From Oxytricha trifallax (lineage: Eukaryota; Ciliophora; Spirotrichea; Sporadotrichida; Oxytrichidae), in contig ARYC01000058.1 of the NCBI GenBank assembly GCA_000711775.1, forward strand, positions 186,001 to 250,000: a stretch of DNA of 64,000 bases, written 5' to 3'. Below, one piece after another: positions 25,504 to 36,980 of the stretch (position 1 is the first letter of the stretch; each line of letters starts with the position of its first letter). The notes beneath the pieces were generated by a model. That model had not been told where the DNA came from. It did not search any database and saw only the letters and a program-made list of their open reading frames with translations. The position numbers were made by a program, and so were the translations under genes.

Positions 25504-27419
25504 TAATGTCCTTAAATTTAAGTATCCTTATATTTGAATTCATAACCATTTTATCAGCATTATTCAAATAGTTTATTTGATTTTTAACATATATAGTTAT
25601 TCCATTAATTAATAACATAAAATTACACAAATAATTAGCATTATTAATTTCTTAATTTTATTATAAAATAAGAAATCTGTGATTATATCTTAACAATAAT
25701 ATAATTATGATAAATGAATTGAAAATATAAATAATATGATTAATTAAAACACCATAAAGTTAATTTAAAAACTTTTATAGCTTAATTATACTTAATTTTC
25801 TAATGATCTAATCAATAATTCTATTCTACTGATAAAATTTCTATTAATAAAAGTATTATTAATATTATAATTTTTAATTTATTGCTTATCACTTCTAAAT
25901 ATATTTAAAATATCATTGAGTCAAGACTAAGCAAAGAAATAAATTATTAAGTTAACTTTGAAAACAAATGCTTTATTTTCTTCCATAGTCTGAGATAATT
26001 AAATTAGGGATATTAGTGTAGCAAAGAATCAATCCATTTATTTTTTAAATTAAAATTGTCTGCTAAAATCTGTTAAATCGTCCATATCTGCCATAAATGA
26101 TATTAAATGATTAGTAATTAATATATTATTTTACTCAGGAATCACCATCCAAAATATCAAGAATCTAATTTTCAATCAATTTATTATTAGTTTCTTTTTA
26201 TATCCAATAATAGTACTTAAGATATAAATTAAATAATCTATCATGGTTTTAAAGGAGTCAAGTATATTATGTTTTAATAATGAATTAAATTAATAATAAT
26301 AACCTTAATTTTGTTTATATCATAAAATAAAGACAAGCAAATTTCTCAAAAGTAAGCAAGGTTTTATCAAATGTAGCTTGCAGTTTAATCCTTGTTTAAG
26401 AGCAAAATCTGAAATTTTTTCTGCAAAATTATTCAGAGTCAAATAGTTGTAGAATTGCTACTTATATTGATTTGATTAAAAACTAAGTTAATATCTATAA
26501 AATATTTCATAATATTTTCAGCCTTTCTATATTAAGTTATTAATAATTCATCAATATTACAAAGAAGCAAAAGTTTAAATAAAGAAAAATTATTTAATGT
26601 ATTATTTTACATAATTTTTTTTTATTTTTCTCCCATATATAAATGATACATTATATAAAGTATTTTTCTCAAAAATATGTTAATTTAAAGTATTAAATAA
26701 CTATTTAAGACTTTTTTTCAAATATAATTAAGATTCGAGTTTTTTCTCCAAATTAAATATTAACTAATTAGATATAAATTCTATAAAATTAGTTCTAAAT
26801 TTTTCTTAGAAATTGTATTAAATTTGTAATTATTTTAGTTATAAATTAATAATAATAATCAATAAAAACTATTAATTTATAACTTTATTTGATTAGAAAG
26901 AATTTTAAATTAATAATTATAAGGTAATATTTATTGATTTAATAATATCCCATCTCAAATTATTTCTGCATTAAAATTAAAAATAAAAACTTACAATGTA
27001 AAATCAATGTATCCCAGTCCAAAGCAAGAATTTAAAAATATTTAATCTTTTTTATTTATCTTTAATGAGGGGAAGATTTGTTTCCACCCATAAAAAAAAA
27101 TAGTTTAGCGCTCCTTAGGAATGTTTCCAGGCCAACATAATATTAGCATTTTTATCAATTTATAAATAGTTTAATCAGAGTGATGAATCTTTTTGAGTTG
27201 AATCATATTCGATAAATTATCATAAATATATGATTATTATTTTTTAAAATTTCATTTAGCTTTTATCACACTTATAAATAAAAAAAGAAAAACATTAAAC
27301 CTTGAAACTGCTAAAAAAATATTATACAAACTGAACTCTTATTAATAACTTACTTTAATATTAATTATTAATAATGAAAAGTATTATAATTTTAACTTGA
27401 TTTATATAACTACCGAAGC
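25504..27419. other. A+T-rich spacer between copy C and zinc-finger gene 1
   Basis: No cluster block was recognised. A stretch open for about 40 codons at 27010-27135 (starting MYPSPKQEFKN) could be an upstream block of the following zinc-finger gene, but there is no paralog support. Confidence 0.45.
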
Positions 27420-27482
27420 CAGAGGGGCAGGAAACTTTAGTTGTAGAGGCGGAATATTGTATGGGGGGTAGGAAACCTACTA
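27420..27482. repeat. Degenerate GGGGCAGGAAACTT motif pair
   Basis: GGGGCAGGAAACTT (about 27425) and GGGGGGTAGGAAACC (about 27463) resemble the GGGGAAGTTTCCTGC strings at the ends of the 46271-46775 element and near 63630. They are probably remnants of that repeat family. Confidence 0.4.
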
Positions 27483-27484
27483 TC

Positions 27485-28690
27485 CAAAACTTATATTTTA
27501 AGACATAGAAACCTTTTAATTGTGTCTATAAAGGGTGCAATAAATCTTATATGAGGTCTCACAGACTATAATAGCATAAAAATTATTTAATTTATTTAAT
27601 GCACATAAGAACATTTCACTTGGACTTAGATTATTGATATCTTAATATTTTATTGGAATTTTATTCAGATTAATTATCATATGTGTAAAAATCAATTGTT
27701 TTCTAGTAGCTATACCTACAAAAAAATTGTTGTTTGTTTTTAATTTTAATTATTAAGAGTACACAAGTTATTGTTGAAGCCGTTAATTTCAAAGTTATAT
27801 TTAATAAAAGTCAATTTAATTCTATTTAATGATAAATGTCATATGACAGCATATTGATTTAACTTATTTAAAGATTTTTGATATTTTTATCTTAATTATA
27901 ATTTATGAACTTGCTCCTTATCTTGCAATATTATTTCCGCTTTAATTAAAATAAGTTTATAAATATATTTCTTAATAAAACTCTAATTAATATTTGCAAT
28001 ACTATTGTTTATTTAAAAATTAATTATAAATTTTTATAGAGTATTTAAAATTAACTATATCAAATCAAATTATAATTTAAAATAAGTGAGTATATTTAAT
28101 AGTTTTTTCCTAATTCAATGATTAATTGTAATTAATATAAAAATCAATTAATTTTAGTAGTTTATATATCTTTTCAAATAAAAAGTAATCTATTACTCTT
28201 TTAAGCATAAAATTTTATTTCTATATTTAGACATTTATTTTTAAGTTTAATTTGCTAAAACGAAAATAATTAAAGTATACTGTTCCTTTTAAGGATGCCA
28301 AAAAAAGTTTGCTGAAAAATCAAATCTAATTGTTCACCATCGATTGCATACAGGTGAAAAACCTTTTCACTGCAACTACTGTGAATCGACATTTAGCTCT
28401 ATGGGAAATTATCATGATTAAATAGTATTATTTATAATATTAATATAAACGATAATTAATTACGGAATAAATAATGTTAATTTTTTATTTTACTAGCACC
28501 TCTTAAATTTCTAAATATATTTTGATATGATCACGAAAGAAGGCACTTGAAGATTAAGTAAATTTAATCTCAATTTTATTTTTTTTAAAAATTGCTAAAA
28601 TATTTTTTTTAGGTAATACCAGTGTGCAGGGTGCGAAAAGCTCTATTATCGAAAATATCATCTCATAAAATATTGTTAATTCTTTCATAT
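27485..28690 (+). CDS. Split C2H2 zinc-finger gene 1
   Basis: Block about 27485-27590 encodes [20 protein letters not shown] then QQHK, the start of a C-x4-C...H finger. Block 28265-28418 encodes [20 protein letters not shown], the GEKPFHC linker and a second finger ending SSMGNYHDH. Block 28527-28560 continues HERRHLKI. Block 28612-28685 encodes [20 protein letters not shown], a C2HC-like finger. TAA/TAG again read as glutamine. The linked fingers with TGEKP spacers indicate a nucleic-acid-binding protein resembling TFIIIA-type factors; target unknown. A paralog lies at about 57471-60765. The start is not identified, so the 5' part is missing or undetected. Confidence 0.75.
28419..28531 (+). 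other. IES with pointer ATGAT in zinc-finger gene 1
   Basis: ATGAT occurs at 28414-28418 and 28527-28531. Joining on it gives [12 protein letters not shown]. The paralogous gene is uninterrupted at this point (about 60428), so the spacer was gained or lost after duplication. The ends are not GT-AG. Confidence 0.72.
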
Positions 28691-28699
28691 ATAAGGATT

Positions 28700-29130
28700 A
28701 TTTAAATTAGTAAGTAAATAAATTAATCTCGAGAATCACATTAAAAAAAAGCATTCTCTGAGTTTACATTAAAATTATATCTTACAACTTTCAAGCAAAA
28801 AAAATAAAGTATTTGCAATAAATGAGCATCTAGTTGATTAATTTGCTGACATTGATAAATTCCAAAATTTTTTAAATTATTTTTGAAGAAATTGTTTTGT
28901 ATTAAAGGACATTTTATTTTAATTTATACAAGTATCAGGTTTATTTTTTAAGCTAATAATTATATGACACGAATAAAATAATTTTTAATTTTATTCTAAA
29001 TTTTGCATACAATTAAAAGAATATTGATCCCACTTTGTTTATTCATAAATTTAGAGGTTCTATCTTTAAACCTAATTCAACTCTAAGTTTTCTTTCTAAT
29101 CTAAATTTTAATTTCACCATATATTAGAAT
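28700..29130. other. A+T-rich spacer after zinc-finger gene 1
   Basis: No further coding block recognised. Confidence 0.5.
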
Positions 29131-29131
29131 A

Positions 29132-29506
29132 TTCCGGCAGTACCGGTATCATTACTACACTTTCTTATATATTTAAATTTTAATTAAAAATCACAGAACT
29201 GTTCAAATTTGGGTAAGAAATCACGAATAAAGTTATAAAAATAATATTAAGCGATTTTATATATGAGTAAAATTAAACATAAATGTACTTTTATCATAAA
29301 ATTTAAGTTATTTTCATATAAATTTAAACAGAAAAGTTAGGCATTTTTTTGCATTAAATGTATAAATTAAAAGTTTTTCAATTTATTCACTCAATGTGCT
29401 TACCATGTATGAAGAAATTTAATAATTTTCATTTAATATTTCTAATAAAATTCATTAAATTTTGCTATTTATCAAATTTCTTCCTACATGGTAAGCACAT
29501 TCAATA
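29132..29506. repeat. Left arm of foldback host of the TBE
   Basis: Runs from CCGGCAGTACCGGTATCA to GGTAAGCACATTCAATA and is the inverted counterpart of 33569-33945. Inside the arm, GTGCTTACCATGTATGAAG (about 29397) is itself inverted to CTTCCTACATGGTAAGCAC near the TBE junction, a nested hairpin. Confidence 0.85.
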
Positions 29507-29589
29507 CCCCAAAACCCCTTAATGAGGTTTATAAGTGCTTTGATTTGTAGGGAATTTGCTAGGGGTTATTAATTAAATGTGAGGCTAAA

Positions 29590-30640
29590 ATTTCAAGCTT
29601 TTGGGGTCTATTTATGATGAAGAGTATATAGATTTAATGTTTAAACTGCGTTATGGATGTGATATGTATAGTGAATAAGTCAAACCAGTACTGAACTATA
29701 AGTCTATAGCACTGCTCTTAAAGCGTAGTCCATCAACTGTTCGCTCTCACTACTTGACAGCTGTCTAATTAAAGCAATAATAGCTCAATTCTTAGCCTAA
29801 GAGGAAGTCAAAGTTTCTATAGAAGCATATTGACTATCTTATTAATGAAAAAACTTTGAAGTATTGGGCTCACTTCTCACTTGACTAACGAGCTATTATG
29901 TTTCACCGCCAGTTCCCTGAGTTGAAGATCTCTGCATAATCCGTTGCAAACATTTATAAGCGAAACGGTATCTCTTACAAAGGTGTAAATCGTATCTAGA
30001 GGGTAATTAATTTCACTCTGCCATTTTACAACAACAACTTAAATTATATTTATAATTAAATTCAGAGAGCCTTATAGAATAATATTAAGTTTATTCATGC
30101 TGACGAGGCTGTGTTTACTTCAACACTTTCATCTAGAAGTCTTGGTATAAGAGGCATAGCAACATAGAAGTATATGACTAGAAAGTCAAGGTATAAACAA
30201 TGGCAATTCTTGGAGGTATTAGCGACGATGCTGTTTTAGAAACTTATTTTATTCACCCTCGCTCTATTAAGACAGAGCAGTATATCAAGTTCTTAGAACA
30301 GCTGAAAGAGAAGTATCCTGAATAAGAGATTATACTATTTGTTGATAATCTTTCTGTTCATAAGACTAAAGATACAAGGAAGAGTTATGAACAACTTAGA
30401 ATAACGCCAGTGTTCAACGTACCTTACAGTCCATAGTTTAATGGAATTGAATTCTACTGGGGTATACTAAAAGGTCATTATAAGAAACTGCTGCTATACC
30501 ACCTGATGCATGACCTACCTATTGATACAGTCGATTTTATAAAAAGCTCAGCGAAGAGAGTAGATAATTAGTTAGCATAAAAGTGTGCTAAAGAAGGGAG
30601 AGTGAATGTATATAAATAAGTTTTGTAGTTAAGTTAATGA
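29590..30640 (+). CDS. TBE 42-kDa-type DDE transposase, decayed
   Basis: About 345 codons, in line with the 42-kDa TBE transposase. Order: DEEYIDLMFKLRYG, SPSTVRSHYLTAVQLKQQQ (helix-turn-helix region), KISAQSVANIYKRNGISYKG, then the catalytic core. FIHADEAVF gives the first aspartate, LFVDNLSVHKTKDTR the second, and YSPQFNGIEFYW the glutamate, matching IS630/Tc1-type DDE motifs. TAA and TAG serve as glutamine and the stop is TGA at 30638-30640. The frame changes once just after the HADEAVF motif (near 30130). The start is unclear; the first in-frame ATG is at 29637, with similar reading upstream to about 29590. The enzyme would cut TBE ends and related IES ends. Confidence 0.9.
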
Positions 30641-30854
30641 ATATATAAGTCACATTTAAAATTCTTTAGAGGGAGCTGGCTTCTCTTTCTTTTCTTCTAT
30701 TTCTTGCTTCCCTCTCCTAAGTTTCTTCTCTTGCTGCCAGCTCCTGCATCTATGTTCATTGACTCTGGAGGCTAAATATTTGAATAAAGTCTCTTGCTAA
30801 CTTCATACTTTGTCTGCGACTTTCGCTCTCTGTGAAGCTTGCTCTATTCCTTCA

Positions 30855-31437
30855 TCAAGAAGATGCCAGTACCAGATTTTTCTAAAGAGTTAAGCTACAA
30901 ATCTTACTTGAAATATAAGGGTGCTTCTGCAGCTCTGATAGCCAGCTCTCACTTATCTTGATCCCTTGTTTGTCCTTATCTTCTGAAGAGATGCTGTACC
31001 TTTTCTTATGAGATTCTTGAATAATTTCTTTCAAGTAATCACCTTTAATTGTTGCAAGTATGCCAAAGAAATAGTTTCTTTCAGGTAGTTTATTTGACAA
31101 CTGCTTCTTAGTAGGCAGGTACTGCGAAACCTCTGGGTCATTCATAGCATCATCGTATAAGTTAGTCACTGAAGATTTCTGGATAGTTTGGAATCTCTGC
31201 AAACTTCACATCTTAAGTTTTCAATGCTTTCTTCTCTTCGCAGAGTATCGCTCTTAGAAATGAAATTTTAGTACCTTCCATCGTTGGCAGGAACAAACCA
31301 ACTACATAATCAAGATTAGTTACTATGAGTTCATTACCTTGCTGCACCAGGTAGCGGTGCAAATCCTCCTTGCTTCTAAATCTTTGAATCAATTCTTGTG
31401 CTTGCACTCTTTTCATTGCATCATTCATTGACTCCAT
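30855..31437 (-). CDS. TBE 22-kDa-type ORF, frame-changed
   Basis: Reverse-strand ORF starting MESMNDAMKRVQAQELIQRF at 31437. It reads to about 31200, then continues in another frame (LPTKKQLSNKLPERNYFFG) to TGA at 30857-30855. The combined length of about 185 residues fits the 22-kDa protein encoded opposite the transposase in TBE elements. Its function is not established; no catalytic motif is seen. One frame change makes it likely non-functional. Confidence 0.82.
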
Positions 31438-31654
31438 CTTGTTTACAGATCTAAGAAATGATATTCAAATTTAAGTTTATTGATTTCAATTATATACCTC
31501 TGTAAAACTTACTATTAAATATGGGCATCCTATAGGAGGTCAACCTCTAAAAAGGATATGGAGAAGGTTTTGAGAACTGGTTTCAAACTTGAGAGATTGA
31601 TATCAATTTCTACTGTTATAGTTCCATATTTTTAAATTTAAATTGGTACGTTCT

Positions 31655-31805
31655 TAATTAGGAGCAGCTCCTAAAATGCTAGTACTTAATTAGGAGCTTT
31701 AATTAATGCTAGTTCTTAATTAGGAGGACCATAATTTTAATTATAAAATGACAAAATACCTCCTAAAACAGTACGTATATAATTAGGAGCACCTCCTAAA
31801 TTGGT
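31655..31805. repeat. Short TTAATTAGGAG repeats inside the TBE
   Basis: Four spaced copies of a TTAATTAGGAG-like string (about 31656, 31684, 31716, 31780). Some are followed by the inverted CTCCTAA, as in AATTAGGAGCACCTCCTAA. They lie in the noncoding gap between the divergently transcribed 22-kDa and zinc-finger/kinase ORFs. They could be protein-binding sites or an internal promoter region. Confidence 0.6.
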
Positions 31806-32173
31806 AAGTGCTGTAATAAATTTATTATTGATAGTAAAAATGGTTACTTTCTCACCCATATTTAGAGCTGGTTCGTCTCTTAGTGCTCATTTTTCTTGGC
31901 TAATACTCTAAAAACCTCCCTTCAAACTAATAGGGTTGCAAAGCTCTCTTATGAGGTCTGAGTTATAGATGCAGTTTTATAATTTTAAATTCAAATTTAA
32001 ATATGAGCGCTAACATTTTAAGAAAAACAACAGCACTTCCATCAAACTAAATGAGACTTACCTTTGGCAGCAATAAAAAGTGTGATAGCTGTGAGATGAA
32101 CTCTCATAAAGAACTACCAGAGCTATCACTTGAGGTCTCTGTTATTAAAATAGAAATTAATAATAGAAAATAA

Positions 32174-33454
32174 ATGGCAAACAAGTGTGTGGGAGACAGA
32201 GAGGAGGAGAAAGGTATTAATGATATTCCTATACAAACTGAAGAAATAGAAGTATACTTTTGTGAGCTGTGTGAGAGAGATTTCGCTCATAAATCAAGCT
32301 GGTATAGACATATGAAGGAGCATAGAGAAGCCAAGCCTACTGTATACTTAAAGCACGACAAAATCGATGGGAAGTATGATTGCTTTGAGTGCCATAAGTA
32401 GTACTCTCATACAAGAGACTTGAAGAAACATTTTTCAAAAGCTCACAAAAAAGACATAGAAATTGAAAAGCATGAAGTTGAGCTAAGCTTCTCATCAAAA
32501 GAAAATCGAGAGAATATTCTAAAATGGCAGTGCCTGAATAAGCTAGTGAGTTAAAGTGCGTAAAGAAGGCACGCAACCAACTAACCTCTGAAATCACAAA
32601 AATAATGATCAAAATTCAATACAAGAAAATACCAGTTCATGCGTAGATATATTTAGATACTTCTCTTTAAAGTTATCTAATTCTAGAGGACTCATTGGAT
32701 AAGAAAGTTTTCAATGATCATCAATATGCTTACAAGGTTTATCCTTTCAACTATCTCTTAAGTGATGATAAATATTAGATGGAGTTTACTAACGAGTATT
32801 AAATAAAGTACTCACTCAAGCAAAATTTAAAGAGTGTTAGTACTTAATCAAGCTAGATGCTGTTCTATATGCCAAAGATCATGTTGCTTTCAGACTCCCA
32901 CTCTATGAAATGACCCTCAGAAATTTCATCAGTGATCAAAGGAATAATAAGTAGATTGCTTTGATAGCAACTTAAACCTTAAAGCCATAAGAGAGTTACA
33001 TAAGTTAGGCTTTGTTCACAGAGATTTGAAGCCTGAGAATATAATGATAAACTCCCCACCTTTTAGAGTGACGATTATTGACTTTAACAGAGCATTAAGG
33101 GTGGAAGTATCAAGGCTAGGAAGTGTAATGGGAACTCCAGGATATTATCCAGAAAGAGAAGACTGGAGAGACGGAGACTTTCAATGGGATTTGTGGGCAA
33201 TAGCAGCAATAATAATAGAATGCGATATGCCTCGCAACGATTATTACTCAACAAGGTGTGAAAAGGATGCGAAGCAAAGAATAAAGCAATTAAAAGATAA
33301 AACAAGAGTATCTCAAGTAATGAAATAGATGGCAGAGTAGGTAATAATCAAGCCAAACCCGCGATCAGACATATCTATAGAGCAAAAAGAATAGTGGTTG
33401 AGTAAAATTAACTACAGACCTCTTCCACATGATCCAAAAGTGCATTTTGAGTGA
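32174..33454 (+). CDS. TBE zinc-finger/kinase ORF (57-kDa type), decayed
   Basis: Starts MANKCVGDREEEKG. It has two C2H2 fingers, YFCELCERDFAHKSSWYRHM (about residues 35-55) and YDCFECHKQYSHTRDLKKHF, then a linker and a protein-kinase C-lobe: FVHRDLKPENIMI (catalytic loop), IIDFNRALR (DFG changed to DFN) and GTPGYYPERE. It ends HDPKVHFE-TGA. The frame changes several times between about 32600 and 33020, so the copy is broken, and it is shorter than expected for 57 kDa. This third ORF is characteristic of TBE elements; its role in transposition is unknown. Confidence 0.87.
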
Positions 33455-33568
33455 ATAAATTAGATACATTTACTATATATTACACATTAAAATCTATTAA
33501 TAACCCCAACCCTTAACAAATTCCCTACAAATCAAAGCACTTATAAACCTCATTAAGGGGTTTTGGGG

Positions 33569-33945
33569 TATTAAATGTGCTACTATGTAGGAAGAAATTT
33601 GATAAATAGCAAAACTTAATGAATTTTATTAGAAATATTAAATGAAAATTATTAAATTTCTTCCTACATGGTAAGCACATTGAGTGAATAAATTGAAAAA
33701 CTTTTAATTTATACATTTAATGCAAAAAAATGCTTAACTTTTCTGTTTAAATTTATATGAAAATAACTTAAATTTTATGATAAAAGTACATTTATGATTG
33801 ATTTTACTCATATATAAATTCGCTTAATATTATTTTTATAACTTTATTCGTGATTTCTTACCCAAATTTGATCAGTTCTGTGATTTTTAATTAAAATTTA
33901 AATATATAAGAAAGTGTAGTAGTGATACCGGTACTGACCGAATAA
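33569..33945. repeat. Right arm of foldback host of the TBE
   Basis: Inverted copy of 29132-29506, ending GTGATACCGGTACTGACCG. It carries the same internal hairpin with GGAAGAAATTT and AAATTTCTTCC strings. A few mismatches separate the arms. Joined without the TBE, the two arms would form a foldback element of about 750 bp. Confidence 0.85.
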
Positions 33946-34390
33946 AAATTATATAAGCCAATCAAAATCATTTTTGAGAATTAATATAAAATAAAATTTA
34001 GTAAAATGGTTTAATCTATATTAATGATGATTGCCCTAGTTAACATTTTTACTAATTTATTTGAAAAATATATATCGAATAATCTCGCTACTTAGAAGGC
34101 TATAGATAGTGATTTTAAGCAAAAAATTCAAATAATGTTAAATTACTTTTTTTAAAAAAGGCATTGTATATTAAAAAATAAGGCTTACGTATTGCAATCA
34201 AAAGTATACTCTAATGATCCTCAAGAGTTTTGTGGTTGACCATTTTTTTAAAATTATCTATTTGTAGTCTTAATAACTTCACAAAAAAATATGAAATATT
34301 TTGTGAAAAATAGAATGCTAGGAAATTTTTCTTATAAACATATAATAGATACCATTTTTAACTCAAAATTAAATAGCAATTTTTTAAATT
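33946..34390. other. A+T-rich spacer
   Basis: No gene or repeat partner recognised between the TBE host palindrome and the next MITE. Confidence 0.5.
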
Positions 34391-34809
34391 ATTGTAGGAA
34401 TACATTTGATTTGGGAAAATAAATTTATACTTAATTAATAATAAATTAAATTCGTGGCAGTTAACTTTGTTGAAACCTAGACAAGATGGTACTTGTTCGA
34501 TAGGGAAATTTAAATTAGCTGGACTTTACTAATGGCGGTATGCCTTTATCACATCCCTGAAGCGAGATAACTCGACTTTAATTATTTCATTAAAATCAAT
34601 TAAACAAATCACTTAAAACTAAAGTCGAGTTATTTCGCTTCAGGGATGCGATAAAGGCTTACCGCCAATAGTAAAGTCCAGCTAATTTAAATTTCCCTAT
34701 CGAAAAAGTACCATCTTGTCTAGGTTTCAACAAAGTTAACTGCCACTTATTTAATTTAATATTAATTAATTATTAATTTATTTTCCCAAATCAAATGTAT
34801 TCCTACAAT
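34391..34809. mobile_element. Foldback MITE, family M, copy 2
   Basis: Ends ATTGTAGGAATACATTTGAT and ATCAAATGTATTCCTACAAT are perfect inverted repeats. The interior is a long palindrome with TGGCAGTTAAC, GTAAAGTCCAGCTAATTTAA and CGAGATAACTCGACTTTA strings, as in the copy at 12312-12721. It is 419 bp long with no ORF. Both termini are intact. Confidence 0.9.
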
Positions 34810-36039
34810 ATCAGATTACATTGATAAAAATTATTATTGAATCATCAATTAAGGAATACTTACTATTATCAAAATTTTTCACAAATACTTTTTTGAATAT
34901 ATAATTTTTGGCTGAGTCTTTACATTTAATTTATAGCCCTTTATATAATAAATCCAAAAAATTAAATTAAAAAAATTCATAGGATTTAAATTAACTCAAA
35001 AATAAATCAGTTTTAAACCATAGGATAGAGGAATAACTTCACTAAAATTGCTAATGATAATAATTCATAGCTTTTAAATATCTATTTAATTAAAATTATA
35101 AAAATAAAGATAATTTCATCAATCTTGAGAAAGATGCCTAAGCTGAAAAAGCAATTAACATAAATATTCTATTAGAAATTCCAGAGTTATTAGAGAGCAA
35201 TAGGGAAGTTTAGATTTATAATGAATATTTAAGTTCTAATTGCGACACTTAATTTAATTTAAATATTAAATTTCTAGTAAGAATCATGTAGATATTTCTT
35301 AAATTTGTATATATTTATAGCTAATATAACTTGGTTGTATGAATCAAATAAAATCCCAATTAAATTCTATAATGATAACATGACCCAATAGAATTTATCA
35401 ATATAATAAAGAGATGATGAGAGCTTATTAGAGAATAAATAAAGAATAATAAAGGAATCACCTTCATTAAAATATTATTAAATATTCAAGACTTTTATGG
35501 TTTTTTTAATAAATTTTCCTTCAATAAAAATAATAATATTGATGAAAAATGTGATCTTAAATTTCAATTATTTATGATGACTCTAAGATTAGTTTGGATT
35601 CAATATTTTTTAATTTTCTTATAAATTATTACAATTTTAATTAAATTAATAAATTAAGCACTTAATAAAGTTATTTTTTTAAATCTTCAAGGGAGGAAGC
35701 CTATTAAGATTTAAAATTTTCTTTAAAATTAGTAAATTTTTAGATTTAAAATAGTAATTAATAAATCAGGAAGAAACAAAAAGCTTGAATCTTAAATCTA
35801 TAATGTTAGATTTTGATTAATTAAACTGAAAAATGTTACAATAATTTCAAAATTATAGCACTCATTCAACCTACACTACCTATTTAAATCAAGTATTAAT
35901 TTATATAATTTTATGTAAAAATATTGAAGATTTTGATGCATTAATTATATTTAATAACCTGAAGTGATTCTTGAACAGAAACTATACATTATAGAAAATA
36001 ATAAAATATAAGAGGTTATAATAATTAAAGTTTGGTTAT
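34810..36039. other. A+T-rich spacer, no gene seen
   Basis: No family block was recognised. Short open stretches occur (for example about 35100-35220) but have no paralog support. Confidence 0.5.
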
Positions 36040-36980
36040 AAACTCAAATTTGTGAATTGATAAGTGAATTTAGAAATAAATACAGATCTAGATATAAATA
36101 CAAGCTTTATGATTCGTTAATTCAGAGTCTGCTTTCGCATGCACAAACTGTGAAAATTCATAAATTCAGCCTTAATTTGTCTCATTTAACATGCTATCCT
36201 TTTTCTAAATGTAGTATTTAAACAGCACGTGTTTCTTATATAAATTTAGCTGTCAATGAGTGTTATTCACTGATACTGTATGTCCATTAGCAATATTTTA
36301 GTATTTTTACAAATTGGGTGATTAGAGTGGAATTCTCAATACAGTTAAAAGCTAATTGCTGAAATACAATTATTTGCAATTCTTTAAATATAAACTTTTA
36401 ATTTATTAAGTTAAATTAATCAGATATAATTTAATATTAAATAAGATGCATTAAAACTTTTTTAGCTTTAATCAATAATGTTTTTAATTTTTTAGAAAAC
36501 TATTAAATTAAAAGAAATGATTTTTAACTAGACTTTTTAAATCTTATATTAAACTTATTTAAAAAGGGCTAAATCTTATTTAATATTAAATTATATCTGA
36601 TTAACTTAACTTAATAAATTAAAAGTTTATATTTAAAGAATTGCAAATAATTGTATTTCAGCAATTAGCTTTTAACTGTATTGAGAATTCCACTCTAATC
36701 ACCCAATTTGTAAAAATACTAAAATATTGCTAATGGACATACAGTATCAGTGAATAACACTCATTGACAGCTAAATTTATATAAGAAACACGTGCTGTTT
36801 AAATACTACATTTAGAAAAAGGATAGCATGTTAAATGAGACAAATTAAGGCTGAATTTATGAATTTTCACAGTTTGTGCATGCGAAAGCAGACTCTGAAT
36901 TAACGAATCATAAAGCTTGTATTTATATCTAGATCTGTATTTATTTCTAAATTCACTTATCAATTCACAAATTTGAGTTT
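36040..36980. mobile_element. Large foldback element, about 408-bp arms
   Basis: Arms 36040-36447 and 36573-36980 are inverted and virtually identical. They begin AAACTCAAATTTGTGAATTG and contain CACGTGCTGTTTAAATAC and GCATGCGAAAGCAGACTC. The loop is about 125 bp. No ORF was found. The very high arm identity points to a recent event or to gene conversion. A similar foldback was not seen elsewhere in the window. Confidence 0.9.

Larger units (their letters stand above)
29507..33568. mobile_element. TBE-type transposon (telomere-bearing element)
   Basis: A 4,062-bp element starting CCCCAAAACCCC and ending in its complement, i.e. hypotrich telomere repeats. At least 52 bp of terminal inverted repeat is identical (29507-29558 and 33517-33568), with similarity extending further after an indel. 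It carries a transposase on + (29590-30640), a 22-kDa-type ORF on - (30855-31437) and a zinc-finger/kinase ORF on + (32174-33454), the layout known for Oxytricha TBE elements (Tc1/mariner-IS630 relatives). All three ORFs have at least one frame change, so the copy is probably non-autonomous. In hypotrichs, TBE transposases are implicated in germline DNA elimination. It sits exactly at the centre of a palindromic element. Confidence 0.93.

Noticed and set aside
32337-33305. Minus-strand open frames under the TBE zinc-finger/kinase ORF
   Set aside because: They are shadows of the plus-strand coding sequence, which shows the recognisable fingers and the HRDLKPEN motif.
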